DNA of 6,290 nt, taken from assembly GCA_934503195.1 (NCBI GenBank), contig CAKSVM010000131.1, forward strand, positions 1 to 6,290, read 5' to 3'. Below the pieces are notes generated by a model. It was not told the DNA's origin, made no database searches, and was given only the letters and a program-made list of their open reading frames with translations. The position numbers and the translations under genes are program-made. This stretch comes from an uncultured Eubacteriales bacterium (GTDB taxonomy: Bacteria > Bacillota > Clostridia > Oscillospirales > CAG-272). This document shows positions 1 to 6,073 of this stretch, piece after piece. Position 1 is the first letter of the stretch. Each line of letters starts with the position of its first letter.

Positions 1-14
1 CTTCGCGGCCGCCC

Positions 15-763
15 TCATACCTCCATAAACTCCCTGATCCCAGATACAAGCAGATCAGGATGATTTATTATCTCCCCATGCCCGCAGCCCTCAAATACCC
101 GTACCGCAAGCCGCGAATACGCCTCGCGGAGCTTCTTTGCCGCCTTCTTCATATGTCCTTCGCACCCGCCGTACCAGCAGGCAACATTCGTCTCGGGCAT
201 CACACGGAAATTCTCACGGTAAAGATATAACTCCTGCCTGCCACGTCGCCTCTATCGACTTTAATAATATGTTGTCCGAAATCCGCGATAGCATCTTACG
301 CATCCCTTTCCTCAGTCTGCCCCATGAACTTCAACGCCCATGCCGGCATCGACTTGTCACGCGCCGTCGCGTATTGCTTCTTCGGCATCACTTTCAGAAG
401 CAAACCGTTCAGTATCCCGTAATCCATATACTCCGCCCCGCTTAAAATCATGTGGCCGATCTCAACTCCCGGATCCGAAATAAGCATCACCGCCGGACCG
501 CAGCCGAGCGACTCGGCAAAAAGCATATCAAGCCGCCCGCCAAGATTGACTTTTATGAACCGCGCCAGCTTCTCCGTCTCTTACTTTGCCGAAACATACG
601 TGGTCTCACCGCTCCCGTCAAATCCGTCAAAGCTCACTCCGAATACCCGGGATTCCGCTTCGAGAAGCGGAATCACATCCTCAAACTGTCTCGCTCACAT
701 CAGATTCCCGTGCAGCAGCATCACACTCTTCCCACCTCTTCTGCCAGATTCCTTGATTTCCAT
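15..763 (-). pseudogene. Decayed alpha/beta hydrolase
   Basis: Joining three frames on the minus strand gives a continuous alpha/beta-hydrolase-like protein of about 245 codons. It starts at ATG 763-761, with an AAAGGA about 13 nt upstream. Visible landmarks are an oxyanion-side HGN near the N-terminus (MLLHGNLM), a nucleophile elbow AESLG with Ser at 509-511 (first Gly of GxSxG replaced by Ala), and a C-terminal GHGE with the likely catalytic His at 78-80. Damage: TGA at 695-697 and TAA at 581-583 in the first frame; a one-base gain in the A-run at about 304-313, which restores TEEGMRKML if removed; and a second shift at about 222-230 before the YLYRENF segment. The stop is TGA at 15-17. It lies 37 nt after the AraC gene on the same strand, so it was probably cotranscribed with it. 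The substrate is unknown. Four independent lesions in 750 bp make real decay likelier than sequencing error. Confidence 0.82.
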
Positions 764-800
764 GAATTTCTTCAATCCTTTCTGAAACAATATCAAACGC

Positions 801-1691
801 TCATTTTCTGAAATACGCCGACGGCGAAACACCTATGTACTTCGTGAAGCTCCGCGAAAAATAACAATAATCCGAAAATCCTACCATCGCCGCAAGCTCC
901 GAAAGCGGCATCCCACCCGACTTGAACACACTTGCCGCCCGCTTCACACGGTATTCACAGAGATAATTCGTAAAGCTCTGCCCGAAATTTTCCTTGAAAA
1001 GCGTGCAGAAATAATTCTTCGAATACCCAAGCTCCGCGCTCACTCCCGAAATCGTCAGGGGCTTTGTGTAATTTGAGTCGAGATAGGTCGAAAGCAGTTC
1101 AATGAAGCCCGTGTCGTGCGGTTTTTTCGACATTTTCGTAAGCTCTGAGTGGTCGACAAGCTCCGAAAAAAGCCCGAAAATCAAACCCGCCGCCCTGACC
1201 TCGCCGCACACCGGAAGCGGCGACTCCAGCGACATATTGCGGATTTCACAGAGATTATAGATCATCTCCCCGATCCGGTCAGCCGCGCTCCCCCTTATTA
1301 CCGGTGAAAACCTCCGCATTCCGCCGCGAAGCTCCGAAACCAGCGTCCCCGCCGCCCTTCCGCAGGACGTGAGAAGCGAAAGATCAAAGATCGTGTATGA
1401 GTATTCAAGAAGCTCCTCATTTATAAAACTCCCGCGGTGAAGATCATAGGAGTTCACAACCATCGCCTCGTTCTCGTGGAGCGTGAACGGCTCGTTGTTT
1501 ATGAAGAACCGCGCGCTTCCCTTCCTTATATATAAGACCTCAGGGTCGGCGTGGCTGTGGCTCGAAAACGGAACCTTCGGGTTTCCCTGCCTGTGAAACC
1601 ATTCCGCGAAGCTGTTGTTTTCGAAGTCAAATATGTACGTGTTCGCGCGGAATTTAAGCGCGTCGGTCTTGAAATTATACGACTCAAACAT
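801..1691 (-). CDS. AraC-family transcriptional regulator (cupin + double HTH)
   Basis: A 296-aa cytoplasmic DNA-binding regulator. The N-terminal half is a cupin-like ligand-sensing fold (about residues 43-86) with SHSH (His45, His47), Glu51 and a later LHRG His85 in the usual cupin places. The C-terminal 100 residues are the AraC double helix-turn-helix: first HTH about 212-252 (LTISGVSAELGYSKNYF, then RVKRA), second about 263-295 (LSELAAMVGFSDYCYFSRSF ending in GVSPSAYFRK), which is the classic family signature. The frame is open back to 1802, but the ATG at 1691-1689 is preferred: it has AGAGGA 6-9 nt upstream, and a consensus promoter (1725-1753) lies inside the longer version. Length is normal for the family. 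It is divergent from a solute-binding protein, so it probably controls that gene in response to a sugar-like ligand; this is inferred from context. Its TGA overlaps a short ATG by four bases (ATGA). Confidence 0.93.
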   Translation of the reverse strand: MFESYNFKTDALKFRANTYIFDFENNSFAEWFHRQGNPKVPFSSHSHADPEVLYIRKGSARFFINNEPFTLHENEAMVVNSYDLHRGSFINEELLEYSYTIFDLSLLTSCGRAAGTLVSELRGGMRRFSPVIRGSAADRIGEMIYNLCEIRNMSLESPLPVCGEVRAAGLIFGLFSELVDHSELTKMSKKPHDTGFIELLSTYLDSNYTKPLTISGVSAELGYSKNYFCTLFKENFGQSFTNYLCEYRVKRAASVFKSGGMPLSELAAMVGFSDYCYFSRSFTKYIGVSPSAYFRK

Positions 1692-1724
1692 TTTTGGTCC
1701 TCTGCTTTCATTGTTTTCGATACT

Positions 1725-1753
1725 ATTATAGCACACAAATGGGTGAATGTCAA
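1725..1753 (-). promoter_or_regulatory. Vegetative promoter of the AraC gene
   Basis: On the minus strand TTGACA (1753-1748) is followed by a 17-bp spacer and TATAAT (1730-1725). TGC directly before the hexamer makes an extended -10. Both hexamers are perfect consensus. Transcription should begin near 1718, giving a leader of about 27 nt that holds the AGAGGA ribosome site. This placement is the main reason for choosing the start at 1691. Confidence 0.9.
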
Positions 1754-1795
1754 CAAAAATCGTAATATAGGACAAGCTTTTTCGAATATACTCTA
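1754..1795. promoter_or_regulatory. Spacer between divergent -35 boxes, candidate regulator site
   Basis: These 42 AT-rich bases separate the two outward-facing -35 boxes and hold the palindromes AAGCTT (1774-1779) and TTCGAA (1781-1786). It is the natural place for the AraC protein to bind and contact both promoters. I see no clean direct or inverted repeat of the length an AraC dimer would need, so the role is inferred from position only. Confidence 0.3.
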
Positions 1796-1824
1796 TTGCC
1801 AATCCGACGAAAATGTGTTATAAT
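1796..1824 (+). promoter_or_regulatory. Vegetative promoter of the solute-binding protein gene
   Basis: TTGCCA (1796-1801, one mismatch to TTGACA) is followed by 17 bp and a perfect TATAAT (1819-1824). TGT just upstream gives an extended -10 (TGTTATAAT). The start point should be near 1831, leaving a leader of about 33 nt with the ribosome site AAAGGAAAG at about 1850-1858. Such a strong core promoter suggests control by repression, or high basal expression, rather than dependence on an activator. Confidence 0.88.
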
Positions 1825-1863
1825 CAATGTAACCAAAAATAATCGTCCGAAAGGAAAGTTTAT

Positions 1864-3318
1864 ATGAAACGTCAGATCTCCGCGCTTCTCATTCTCACGG
1901 CACTACTCACCTCCTGCACAACGGCGGGAAACGTAAGCGACACGACAGACAACAGCGGATCGGTTACGACTCCGGAGGAAACCGCGGCTCCCGACCGGCT
2001 TGACGAACTCGGTGAACACGATTTCGGCGGCAGAAAGTATACGATCCTTGACGCCAATGACCACCCCGACTGGCACGTCAATATCCATGGTGACACACTG
2101 ACCGGAGATATCGTCAACGACGCGCTTTATGAACGCGACATCGCGATTGAGGACAGATACAAGGTCGAAATCGAATATATTCAGATGTCAAACGCGAAAA
2201 AAGGAACCGATTCGCTCAAAAAGGGAGTCCTCGCCGGAGACGATGAATACACAATGTGCATCTCGACAATTCAGGGCGGAACCCTCGGAACGATCGTGGC
2301 CGACGGAGTCCTCGCAAACCTCTGTGACAACGATTATCTCTCGCTCGACTCGGACTGGTGGAGCAGACTTTTCTATCAGAATCTCAAGCTCGGCGGAAAA
2401 CTGTACTTCACGACCGGAGATATCTCGCCGACAATGTACCAGATGGCGCAGTGCCTCTATTTCAACACCCGCCTCGCGAAGGACTATAAAATCGACGCCA
2501 ATGAGATCTGCGACCTCGTCCGCGCCGGAAAATGGACGCTCGACGAGCTGATCTCGCGCACCAAGGGACTCAATCAGGATCTCAACGACGACAGAATCAT
2601 GGATCCCGCCGACGACTTCTTCGGACTCGCGATAAACTGCAACTCGTCGCAGAATAACCTCGCGCCATTCGCCATCGACGCGGGCGTTTCGCCGTCAAAG
2701 CTAAGTGCGGACGGAAACTCGATTGAGATCGACCTCCTCAACGAGCGCACACTTACCGTACTCGAAAAGGTGAAGAACCTCACGATAGAAAACAACAAAT
2801 TCGACGACCAGTGGGTCTACATAAACAAGGCCTTCAAGGAAGGCCGCGCGATCTTCATGTACCATATGACCGAGAGCGCGCAGAACTTCCTCCGCGACAT
2901 GACCGACGATTACATGGTGCTCCCGATGCCAAAGGGCGATGTAGATCAGGACGATTATCATACCTACGTCAACTGCTGGGCTGACGCTTTTGTAGCAATA
3001 CCGACGACGGCCGACCCCGAGTTCGCCGGAGTAATCACCGAAGCCCTCGCGTTCTATTCGTGGAAGCATATCCGCCCGAAGGCCTACGAGCTTACCTATA
3101 AATTAAAGACCTCGCGTGACGAAAACAGTGCGGAGATGCTCGACATCGTCTTCAACACCCTCTGCCTCGACTTCAACTACATCTACAACTTTGGCGGAAC
3201 CTATTCGTCGCTGACCAAGGTCGCCAGTGGCACGGCTCAGCTCGCGAGCGAAATGGCCGCGAACAGCGAAAAGGCCGATGCCGAGATCGAAAAGTTCGTC
3301 GAAAGCTGGCTCGGCTGA
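1864..3318 (+). CDS. Lipoprotein extracellular solute-binding protein (ABC-type)
   Basis: A 484-aa surface lipoprotein, probably the substrate-capture part of an ABC carbohydrate importer. The N-terminus MKRQ plus a hydrophobic stretch ends in LLTSC, a good lipobox with Cys18 as the lipidated residue. A Ser/Thr/Asp/Glu-rich tether to about residue 45 follows. The rest has the two-lobe solute-binding look: an early FGGRKYTILDAND strand, DSDWWSRLF (about 162-170), GKLYFTTGDIS (about 179-188), and an acidic loop at 239-251 (D-x-N-x-D, then MDPADD) followed by FFG, resembling the calcium loop seen in many sugar-binding family members. It ends with TGA followed at once by TAA. The ribosome site is AAAGGAAAG. 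The divergent AraC gene fits sugar-responsive control. No permease or ATPase genes follow, because hairpins and a convergent gene come next, so it must use transporters encoded elsewhere. The ligand cannot be named. Confidence 0.88.
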   Translation: MKRQISALLILTALLTSCTTAGNVSDTTDNSGSVTTPEETAAPDRLDELGEHDFGGRKYTILDANDHPDWHVNIHGDTLTGDIVNDALYERDIAIEDRYKVEIEYIQMSNAKKGTDSLKKGVLAGDDEYTMCISTIQGGTLGTIVADGVLANLCDNDYLSLDSDWWSRLFYQNLKLGGKLYFTTGDISPTMYQMAQCLYFNTRLAKDYKIDANEICDLVRAGKWTLDELISRTKGLNQDLNDDRIMDPADDFFGLAINCNSSQNNLAPFAIDAGVSPSKLSADGNSIEIDLLNERTLTVLEKVKNLTIENNKFDDQWVYINKAFKEGRAIFMYHMTESAQNFLRDMTDDYMVLPMPKGDVDQDDYHTYVNCWADAFVAIPTTADPEFAGVITEALAFYSWKHIRPKAYELTYKLKTSRDENSAEMLDIVFNTLCLDFNYIYNFGGTYSSLTKVASGTAQLASEMAANSEKADAEIEKFVESWLG

Positions 3319-3380
3319 TAAAAGCAATCCGCAAAATTCAAAGCTGACGCCTTGAATCCTCCCATCCACAACAATACGCG

Positions 3381-3414
3381 GCAAGGCGCGGCCTCACGGC
3401 CGCGCCTTGCTTTT
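3381..3414 (+). terminator. Intrinsic terminator after the binding protein gene
   Basis: A perfect 13-bp GC-rich stem, GCAAGGCGCGGCC at 3381-3393 and its complement at 3398-3410, closes a TCAC loop and is followed by TTTTCTC. It starts 62 nt after the stop codon. On the minus strand there is no T tract, so it serves the plus-strand gene. Confidence 0.85.
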
Positions 3415-3417
3415 CTC

Positions 3418-3464
3418 ATCTGTGCCGCGCGAAGCCGCGCCACACAGATTTTTATTTTTTATTT
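3418..3464 (+). terminator. Second hairpin with long T tract
   Basis: ATCTGTG (3418-3424) pairs with CACAGAT (3443-3449), with an inner GCGC/GCGC helix, followed by a T-rich run at 3449-3464. It is a back-up terminator for the plus-strand gene, only 7 nt after the first. The T run contains the stop codon of the convergent surface-protein gene (TAA at 3459-3461), so plus-strand transcripts could reach the 3' end of that gene. For the minus strand the hairpin comes after an A tract and lacks a T tail, so the surface-protein gene's own terminator is unclear. Confidence 0.7.
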
Positions 3465-4889
3465 CGCGATATTCACGACAAATCTGTGCAGAATCGCCGC
3501 GACCTGCGCTCTCGTCGCCTTTCCGGCCGGATCGAGAAGCCCGCCGCCAATGCCGTTTATAAGCCCGTTAGCGTTTGCCCAGCTGAGCGCGTCAACCGCG
3601 TAGGAGCTGATGCTGTCCGCGTCAGCGAAAGCCGTGAGATCGTCCGAAGCCTCAGTGTCATATTCCATGAGCTTCGCGTAGCGGCAGAGAATCGCCGCCA
3701 TCTGCTCGCGCGTAACCGCATCGTCAGGACCGAACTTTCCTTCTCCGTATCCGTTGACAATGCCGTTTTCGGACGCCCAGATGATCGCCTTTTCGTAGTA
3801 CGAGCCTGCCGCGACATCGTCGAAGATAAGCTCGCCATTAACCTCCGGCTGACCCGAAAGTCTGTAAAGCACCGTGACGATCATTCCGCGCGTCGTCGTG
3901 AGATCAGGCATGAAGAGATCCGCGGAAACTCCGTTCATGAGTCCGTTCGCGAATACATACTTCACATCGTCATAGAACCAATCGTCCGCCTCAACGTCTC
4001 CGAACGGGAAGGGAATCTCCGGCTCCGGCTCCGGATCGGTTTCGGTCTTCGAGAAGACTCCGATTACCGTGACGTCGGATTCAGGCATCACATAGATTCC
4101 GTCCTCGCCCGAAATCATATTTCCGTCCGAATCGCGGACAATCAGCGCGACAAGCTCATATCCCTCGTCGGCCACAGCTTCGAGCCTGAATACACGTCCG
4201 GCAAACGAACGCTCTCTGTTCGAAACAACCTCTCCGCCCTCGCTGTCAAGAATCGTGATGTTGTAGACCCGCTCGATCGGGAGGATGATCGACGGCTTGT
4301 CGTCTTCAACGTTTATGATGTAAACAGTGTTGAGTCCTTCATAGCTTACGACGAGAATCTTCTTTCCCGCCTCAGTGCTGTCAAAGCCGCTCACCATGTC
4401 GGCAGTCGCGTTTACCTTGTAGTTAGTTTTATCTGAGAGATTTACAGTGATGACGAGTCCGGTGACGTCAAGCTTCTCACCAACCTTATAATCGGTCTTG
4501 TAGCTGCCGCCAAGCGTGATCGACTCGGCGTATGCCTCGTCCTTCTCGCCAAAGGTTACGACACCGTTGTCCAGAACCCAGCCAAGAAGCTCGTTTCCGG
4601 TGTAATAGTTGACTTCGGCAAAGCCGCGCGAATTCACTCCCTCAAGGAAGGCCGCAAACTCGGCGTCAGCCACCGCGAGATTTTCGGAGCTGAGATTTTC
4701 ATTAAGTAGCGACGCGAAATCCTCCGAAGCGAGTTCGGACGCCGTCTTTCCGACGACATTCTTGATGAGCGCGCTGTTGTTAGCGTTGACTCCGACCGCT
4801 TTCGCCGGAGAATATACGGTGTTGCCCTGCTTTACAACCGCTTCGCTGTTATAGTAGCAGTTGAGATCCGCCGCGATTCCGGCCGAGCC
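3459..4889 (-). CDS. C-terminal segment: Ig-like, beta-repeat and three SLH domains
   Basis: This third frame, 476 residues to the TAA, starts at about 4889; the reading open back to 5105 is Thr/Ser/Arg-rich shadow. Order: a LNCYYNSEAVVKQG strand ending the GLUG region; an acidic/Ala-rich stretch; a bacterial Ig-like domain of the group-3 type (YKVGEKLDVTGLVITVNLSD to VYIINV, about 4526-4308); a repeat domain (YNITILDSEGGEV to VMPESDVTVIGVFS, about 4265-4050) like those before SLH anchors; and a PEPEPE linker. Three SLH domains then lie at about 4010-3848 (FGDVEADDWFYDDVKYVFAN), 3827-3669 (FDDVAAGSYYEKAIIWASEN, with TREQMAAIL) and 3635-3474 (FADADSISSYAVDALSWANA, with TRAQVAAIL). The first SLH has TTRGMIV instead of the usual TR(A/E)Q motif, so it may bind wall polymer less well. 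Confidence 0.88.
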   Translation of the reverse strand, partial: GSAGIAADLNCYYNSEAVVKQGNTVYSPAKAVGVNANNSALIKNVVGKTASELASEDFASLLNENLSSENLAVADAEFAAFLEGVNSRGFAEVNYYTGNELLGWVLDNGVVTFGEKDEAYAESITLGGSYKTDYKVGEKLDVTGLVITVNLSDKTNYKVNATADMVSGFDSTEAGKKILVVSYEGLNTVYIINVEDDKPSIILPIERVYNITILDSEGGEVVSNRERSFAGRVFRLEAVADEGYELVALIVRDSDGNMISGEDGIYVMPESDVTVIGVFSKTETDPEPEPEIPFPFGDVEADDWFYDDVKYVFANGLMNGVSADLFMPDLTTTRGMIVTVLYRLSGQPEVNGELIFDDVAAGSYYEKAIIWASENGIVNGYGEGKFGPDDAVTREQMAAILCRYAKLMEYDTEASDDLTAFADADSISSYAVDALSWANANGLINGIGGGLLDPAGKATRAQVAAILHRFVVNIAK

Positions 4890-4890
4890 G

Positions 4891-5565
4891 TCCGCTGATC
4901 GCGCCGACGTCGGTAGTGGTCTTGAGCGAAATGACGTCGCCCTTTGCGTAGCAGTTGTAATGGATTCCTCCGGCCTGACCGGCGAATCCACCAATGTGAA
5001 CCTTGTTGTTCTCAGCGTTTCCGGTGACGTTTCCGAGAGCGTAGCAGTTGTCGATGTAGATTCCGTTCTGAGCGTTTCCGACGAGACCGCCGATGAAGGT
5101 CTCATAACGGGTCGAGACGTTAATATAAAGATCCTTTAAGTGGATGTTCTTGAGTTCGACCGCGCGCTCGCCATTCGGAAGCTCGTTCGTTGAGAATTCA
5201 CCCACGACAAGTCCGAAGAATCCGGCGGTCATCATATCAGCCGGAGTATTTTCCGAGCCGATCGTAAGTCCAGTGATCGTAAAGCCGCCGCCGTCATAGT
5301 TTCCTTTGAAGGGATAAGCCGCGACAACCTTCTTCTTGCCGTCGACCTCGGCGTTGATAGCCCAGCCGATCGGGAGCCAGTCGCCGTCAGTCAGCGTGAT
5401 GTCGGCAGTCTGTCTGAAATACTTGCCTTCCCACCTGGTGTCGAGGTTGATCGAGTACGCGAGGTAGCGGAGCTGTTCCTCATCCGAGATGAGATACGGA
5501 TCCGAAGCGGTTCCCTTTCCTCCCGCGAACTTTGTGTCGTCAGCCGCGAAGAAGTGCGAGAAATC
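4891..5565 (-). CDS. Middle segment: GGxGTxxDPYLIS module and GLUG-like repeats
   Basis: This second frame, about 225 codons, has no start of its own near its upstream end and continues the gene above. It opens with DFSHFFAADDTKFAGGKGTA and SDPYLISDEEQLRYLAYSIN, then a W-rich part (TRWEGKYF, DGDWLPIGWAIN) typical of secreted beta-helix-like proteins. Next come FIGGLVGNAQNGIYIDNCYA and VHIGGFAGQAGGIHYNCYAK, which are GLUG-type repeats (GG-L/F-V/A-G followed by a Cys-Tyr-Ala strand). It reads cleanly to AISG at 4891-4899, after which the frame becomes Arg/Gly-rich and the true continuation is in the next frame. The role is probably a structural or adhesive part of the surface protein. Confidence 0.75.
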
Positions 5566-5966
5566 AGATAGGGATCCTCGGCCGTTCCGGTTCCTCCGGT
5601 GAAACCGCCAAAGGCCTTCATTATCGCTTTGTCGGTCGCATCAATGATCGCCTTGGAGCTTACAGTCGCGCCAGAGACCGTGTCGACACCGTCGGTTCCG
5701 TTGGCTTTCTTGATTTTTTCGAGTATCGCGATGGCTTGCTCCCATTTGCTTGGAGTTTCATCTCCGTCGGCCGTGATGTCAGTGATCTTCTTGTCGTCGC
5801 CGATTGTGACCGTGACGCTTATATCACTTTTGTAGCCGCGCGCGGTTCCGGTATAGACTCCTGAGAGCGAATCTTCGCCGACCGAAGCCGCGAAAACCCC
5901 GCCCGGAAGCGCGGACACCGTCAGAAGTCCTGACAGAATGAATGCGATTAGTTTGTTTTTCTTCAT
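5391..5966 (-). CDS. N-terminal segment: signal peptide and FMN-binding domain
   Basis: A 191-codon open frame starting at ATG 5966-5964, with GAGGAGG four nt upstream. MKKNK, a hydrophobic core and LPGGVFA-A form a clear Sec signal peptide cut near residue 26. Residues 36-117 match the FMN-binding family (RnfG/NqrC-like): GVYTGTARGYKSDISVTVTI, then DGVDTVSGATVSSKAIIDA. D95-T-V-S-G-A-T101 fits the Dxx(S/T)GA(T/S) pattern recognised by ApbE flavinyltransferase, so Thr101 is the candidate covalent FMN site. No apbE gene is in the window. After DPYLIS (134-136) the frame reads out into an Arg/Ser-rich tail, the sign of the frame change at about 5565. As it stands the gene would give a short, unanchored flavoprotein. 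Confidence 0.85.
   Translation of the reverse strand: MKKNKLIAFILSGLLTVSALPGGVFAASVGEDSLSGVYTGTARGYKSDISVTVTIGDDKKITDITADGDETPSKWEQAIAILEKIKKANGTDGVDTVSGATVSSKAIIDATDKAIMKAFGGFTGGTGTAEDPYLISRTSSRLTTQSSREEREPLRIRISSRMRNSSATSRTRSTSTPGGKASISDRLPTSR
5493..5604 (-). repeat. Imperfect direct repeat coding GGxGTxxDPYL(IS)
   Basis: Two copies of about 33-35 bp lie about 72 nt apart on the minus strand. The upstream copy (about 5604-5570) encodes GGTGTAEDPYL and the downstream copy (about 5527-5493) encodes GGKGTASDPYLIS. They sit at the junction between the FMN-binding domain and the following repeat region. The frame change falls at the end of the upstream copy. The arrangement suggests domain joining or slippage at this point. 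Confidence 0.65.
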
Positions 5967-5982
5967 GTATCCTCCTCATTGC

Positions 5983-6000
5983 GGTTGGCTTTAGCTAACT
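5983..6000. promoter_or_regulatory. Operator-like dyad 1
   Basis: GGTTGGC-TTTA-GCTAACT, an 18-bp inverted repeat in the 5' leader of the surface-protein gene, only 6 nt from its ribosome site (5971-5977). It has the same 7-4-7 architecture as two more dyads upstream. It is the least symmetric of the three together with dyad 2; its right half GCTAAC is intact. Confidence 0.62.
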
Positions 6001-6013
6001 GTTATGCACATCA

Positions 6014-6031
6014 AATTAGCGTCGGCTAACC
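6014..6031. promoter_or_regulatory. Operator-like dyad 2
   Basis: AATTAGC-GTCG-GCTAACC, the second 7-4-7 dyad, centred 31 bp from dyad 1. It lies just downstream of the candidate -10, over the likely start of transcription, a position where a bound protein would block initiation. Confidence 0.68.
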
Positions 6032-6038
6032 AGAATGC

Positions 6039-6070
6039 AATATAATAACAGGTCGGTTAGTTCTTGCTAA
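6039..6070 (-). promoter_or_regulatory. Probable promoter of the surface-protein gene
   Basis: On the minus strand TTAGCA (6070-6065) lies 17 bp upstream of TATTAT (6047-6042), with an overlapping TATATT (6044-6039) as an alternative -10. The -35 matches consensus at only four of six positions and is embedded in dyad 3. Transcription would begin near 6035, giving a leader of about 70 nt. The promoter is weaker than the other two in this window and could need an activator. Confidence 0.5.
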
Positions 6071-6072
6071 CC
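6055..6072. promoter_or_regulatory. Operator-like dyad 3
   Basis: GGTTAGT-TCTT-GCTAACC, the most symmetric of the three dyads. Read with its flanks it is a perfect CGGTTAG/CTAACCG palindrome with a 6-nt centre (6054-6073). It is centred 41 bp from dyad 2 and overlaps the candidate -35. Confidence 0.72.
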
Positions 6073-6073
6073 G

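Larger units (their letters stand above)
3459..5966 (-). pseudogene. Secreted FMN-binding, SLH-anchored surface protein, frame-disrupted
   Basis: Three overlapping minus-strand frames join into one protein of about 835 aa. Order: signal peptide (1-26), FMN-binding domain (about 36-117), duplicated GGxGTxxDPYL module, GLUG-like region, acidic/Ala-rich region, bacterial Ig-like domain (about 480-554), beta-repeat domain (about 566-640), acidic Pro-Glu linker and three SLH domains (about 653-831) that would hold it to cell-wall polymers. The breaks are a step equal to one lost base at about 5563-5567 and a one-base gain at about 4885-4893; dropping C at 4890 restores AISGGSAGIAADLN. Neither break adds an in-frame stop inside the domains, and the coding quality is good on both sides. 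The lesions may therefore be recent mutations, assembly errors or programmed shifts. No slippery heptamer with a structured element is evident. The likely role is wall-bound flavin redox or flavin capture, inferred from the domains. Confidence 0.75.

Noticed and set aside
1692..1802. Longer N-terminus for the AraC regulator starting at 1802
   Set aside because: It would pass through a perfect promoter (1725-1753) for the same gene, and the extra 37 residues lack cupin features; the start at 1691 has a good ribosome site.
3486..4436. Long plus-strand open frame (316 codons) opposite the SLH region
   Set aside because: Arg/Val/His-rich shadow of the strongly supported minus-strand SLH and Ig-like coding; no family features.
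4890..5105. N-terminal extension of the SLH segment beginning at 5105
   Set aside because: Thr/Ser/Arg-rich out-of-frame reading of the GLUG-like region, which is clearly coded in the neighbouring frame.
6055..6072. Canonical DtxR/IdeR iron box
   Set aside because: The half-sites are similar, but the spacing between halves is about five bases too long, so I do not assign the family.
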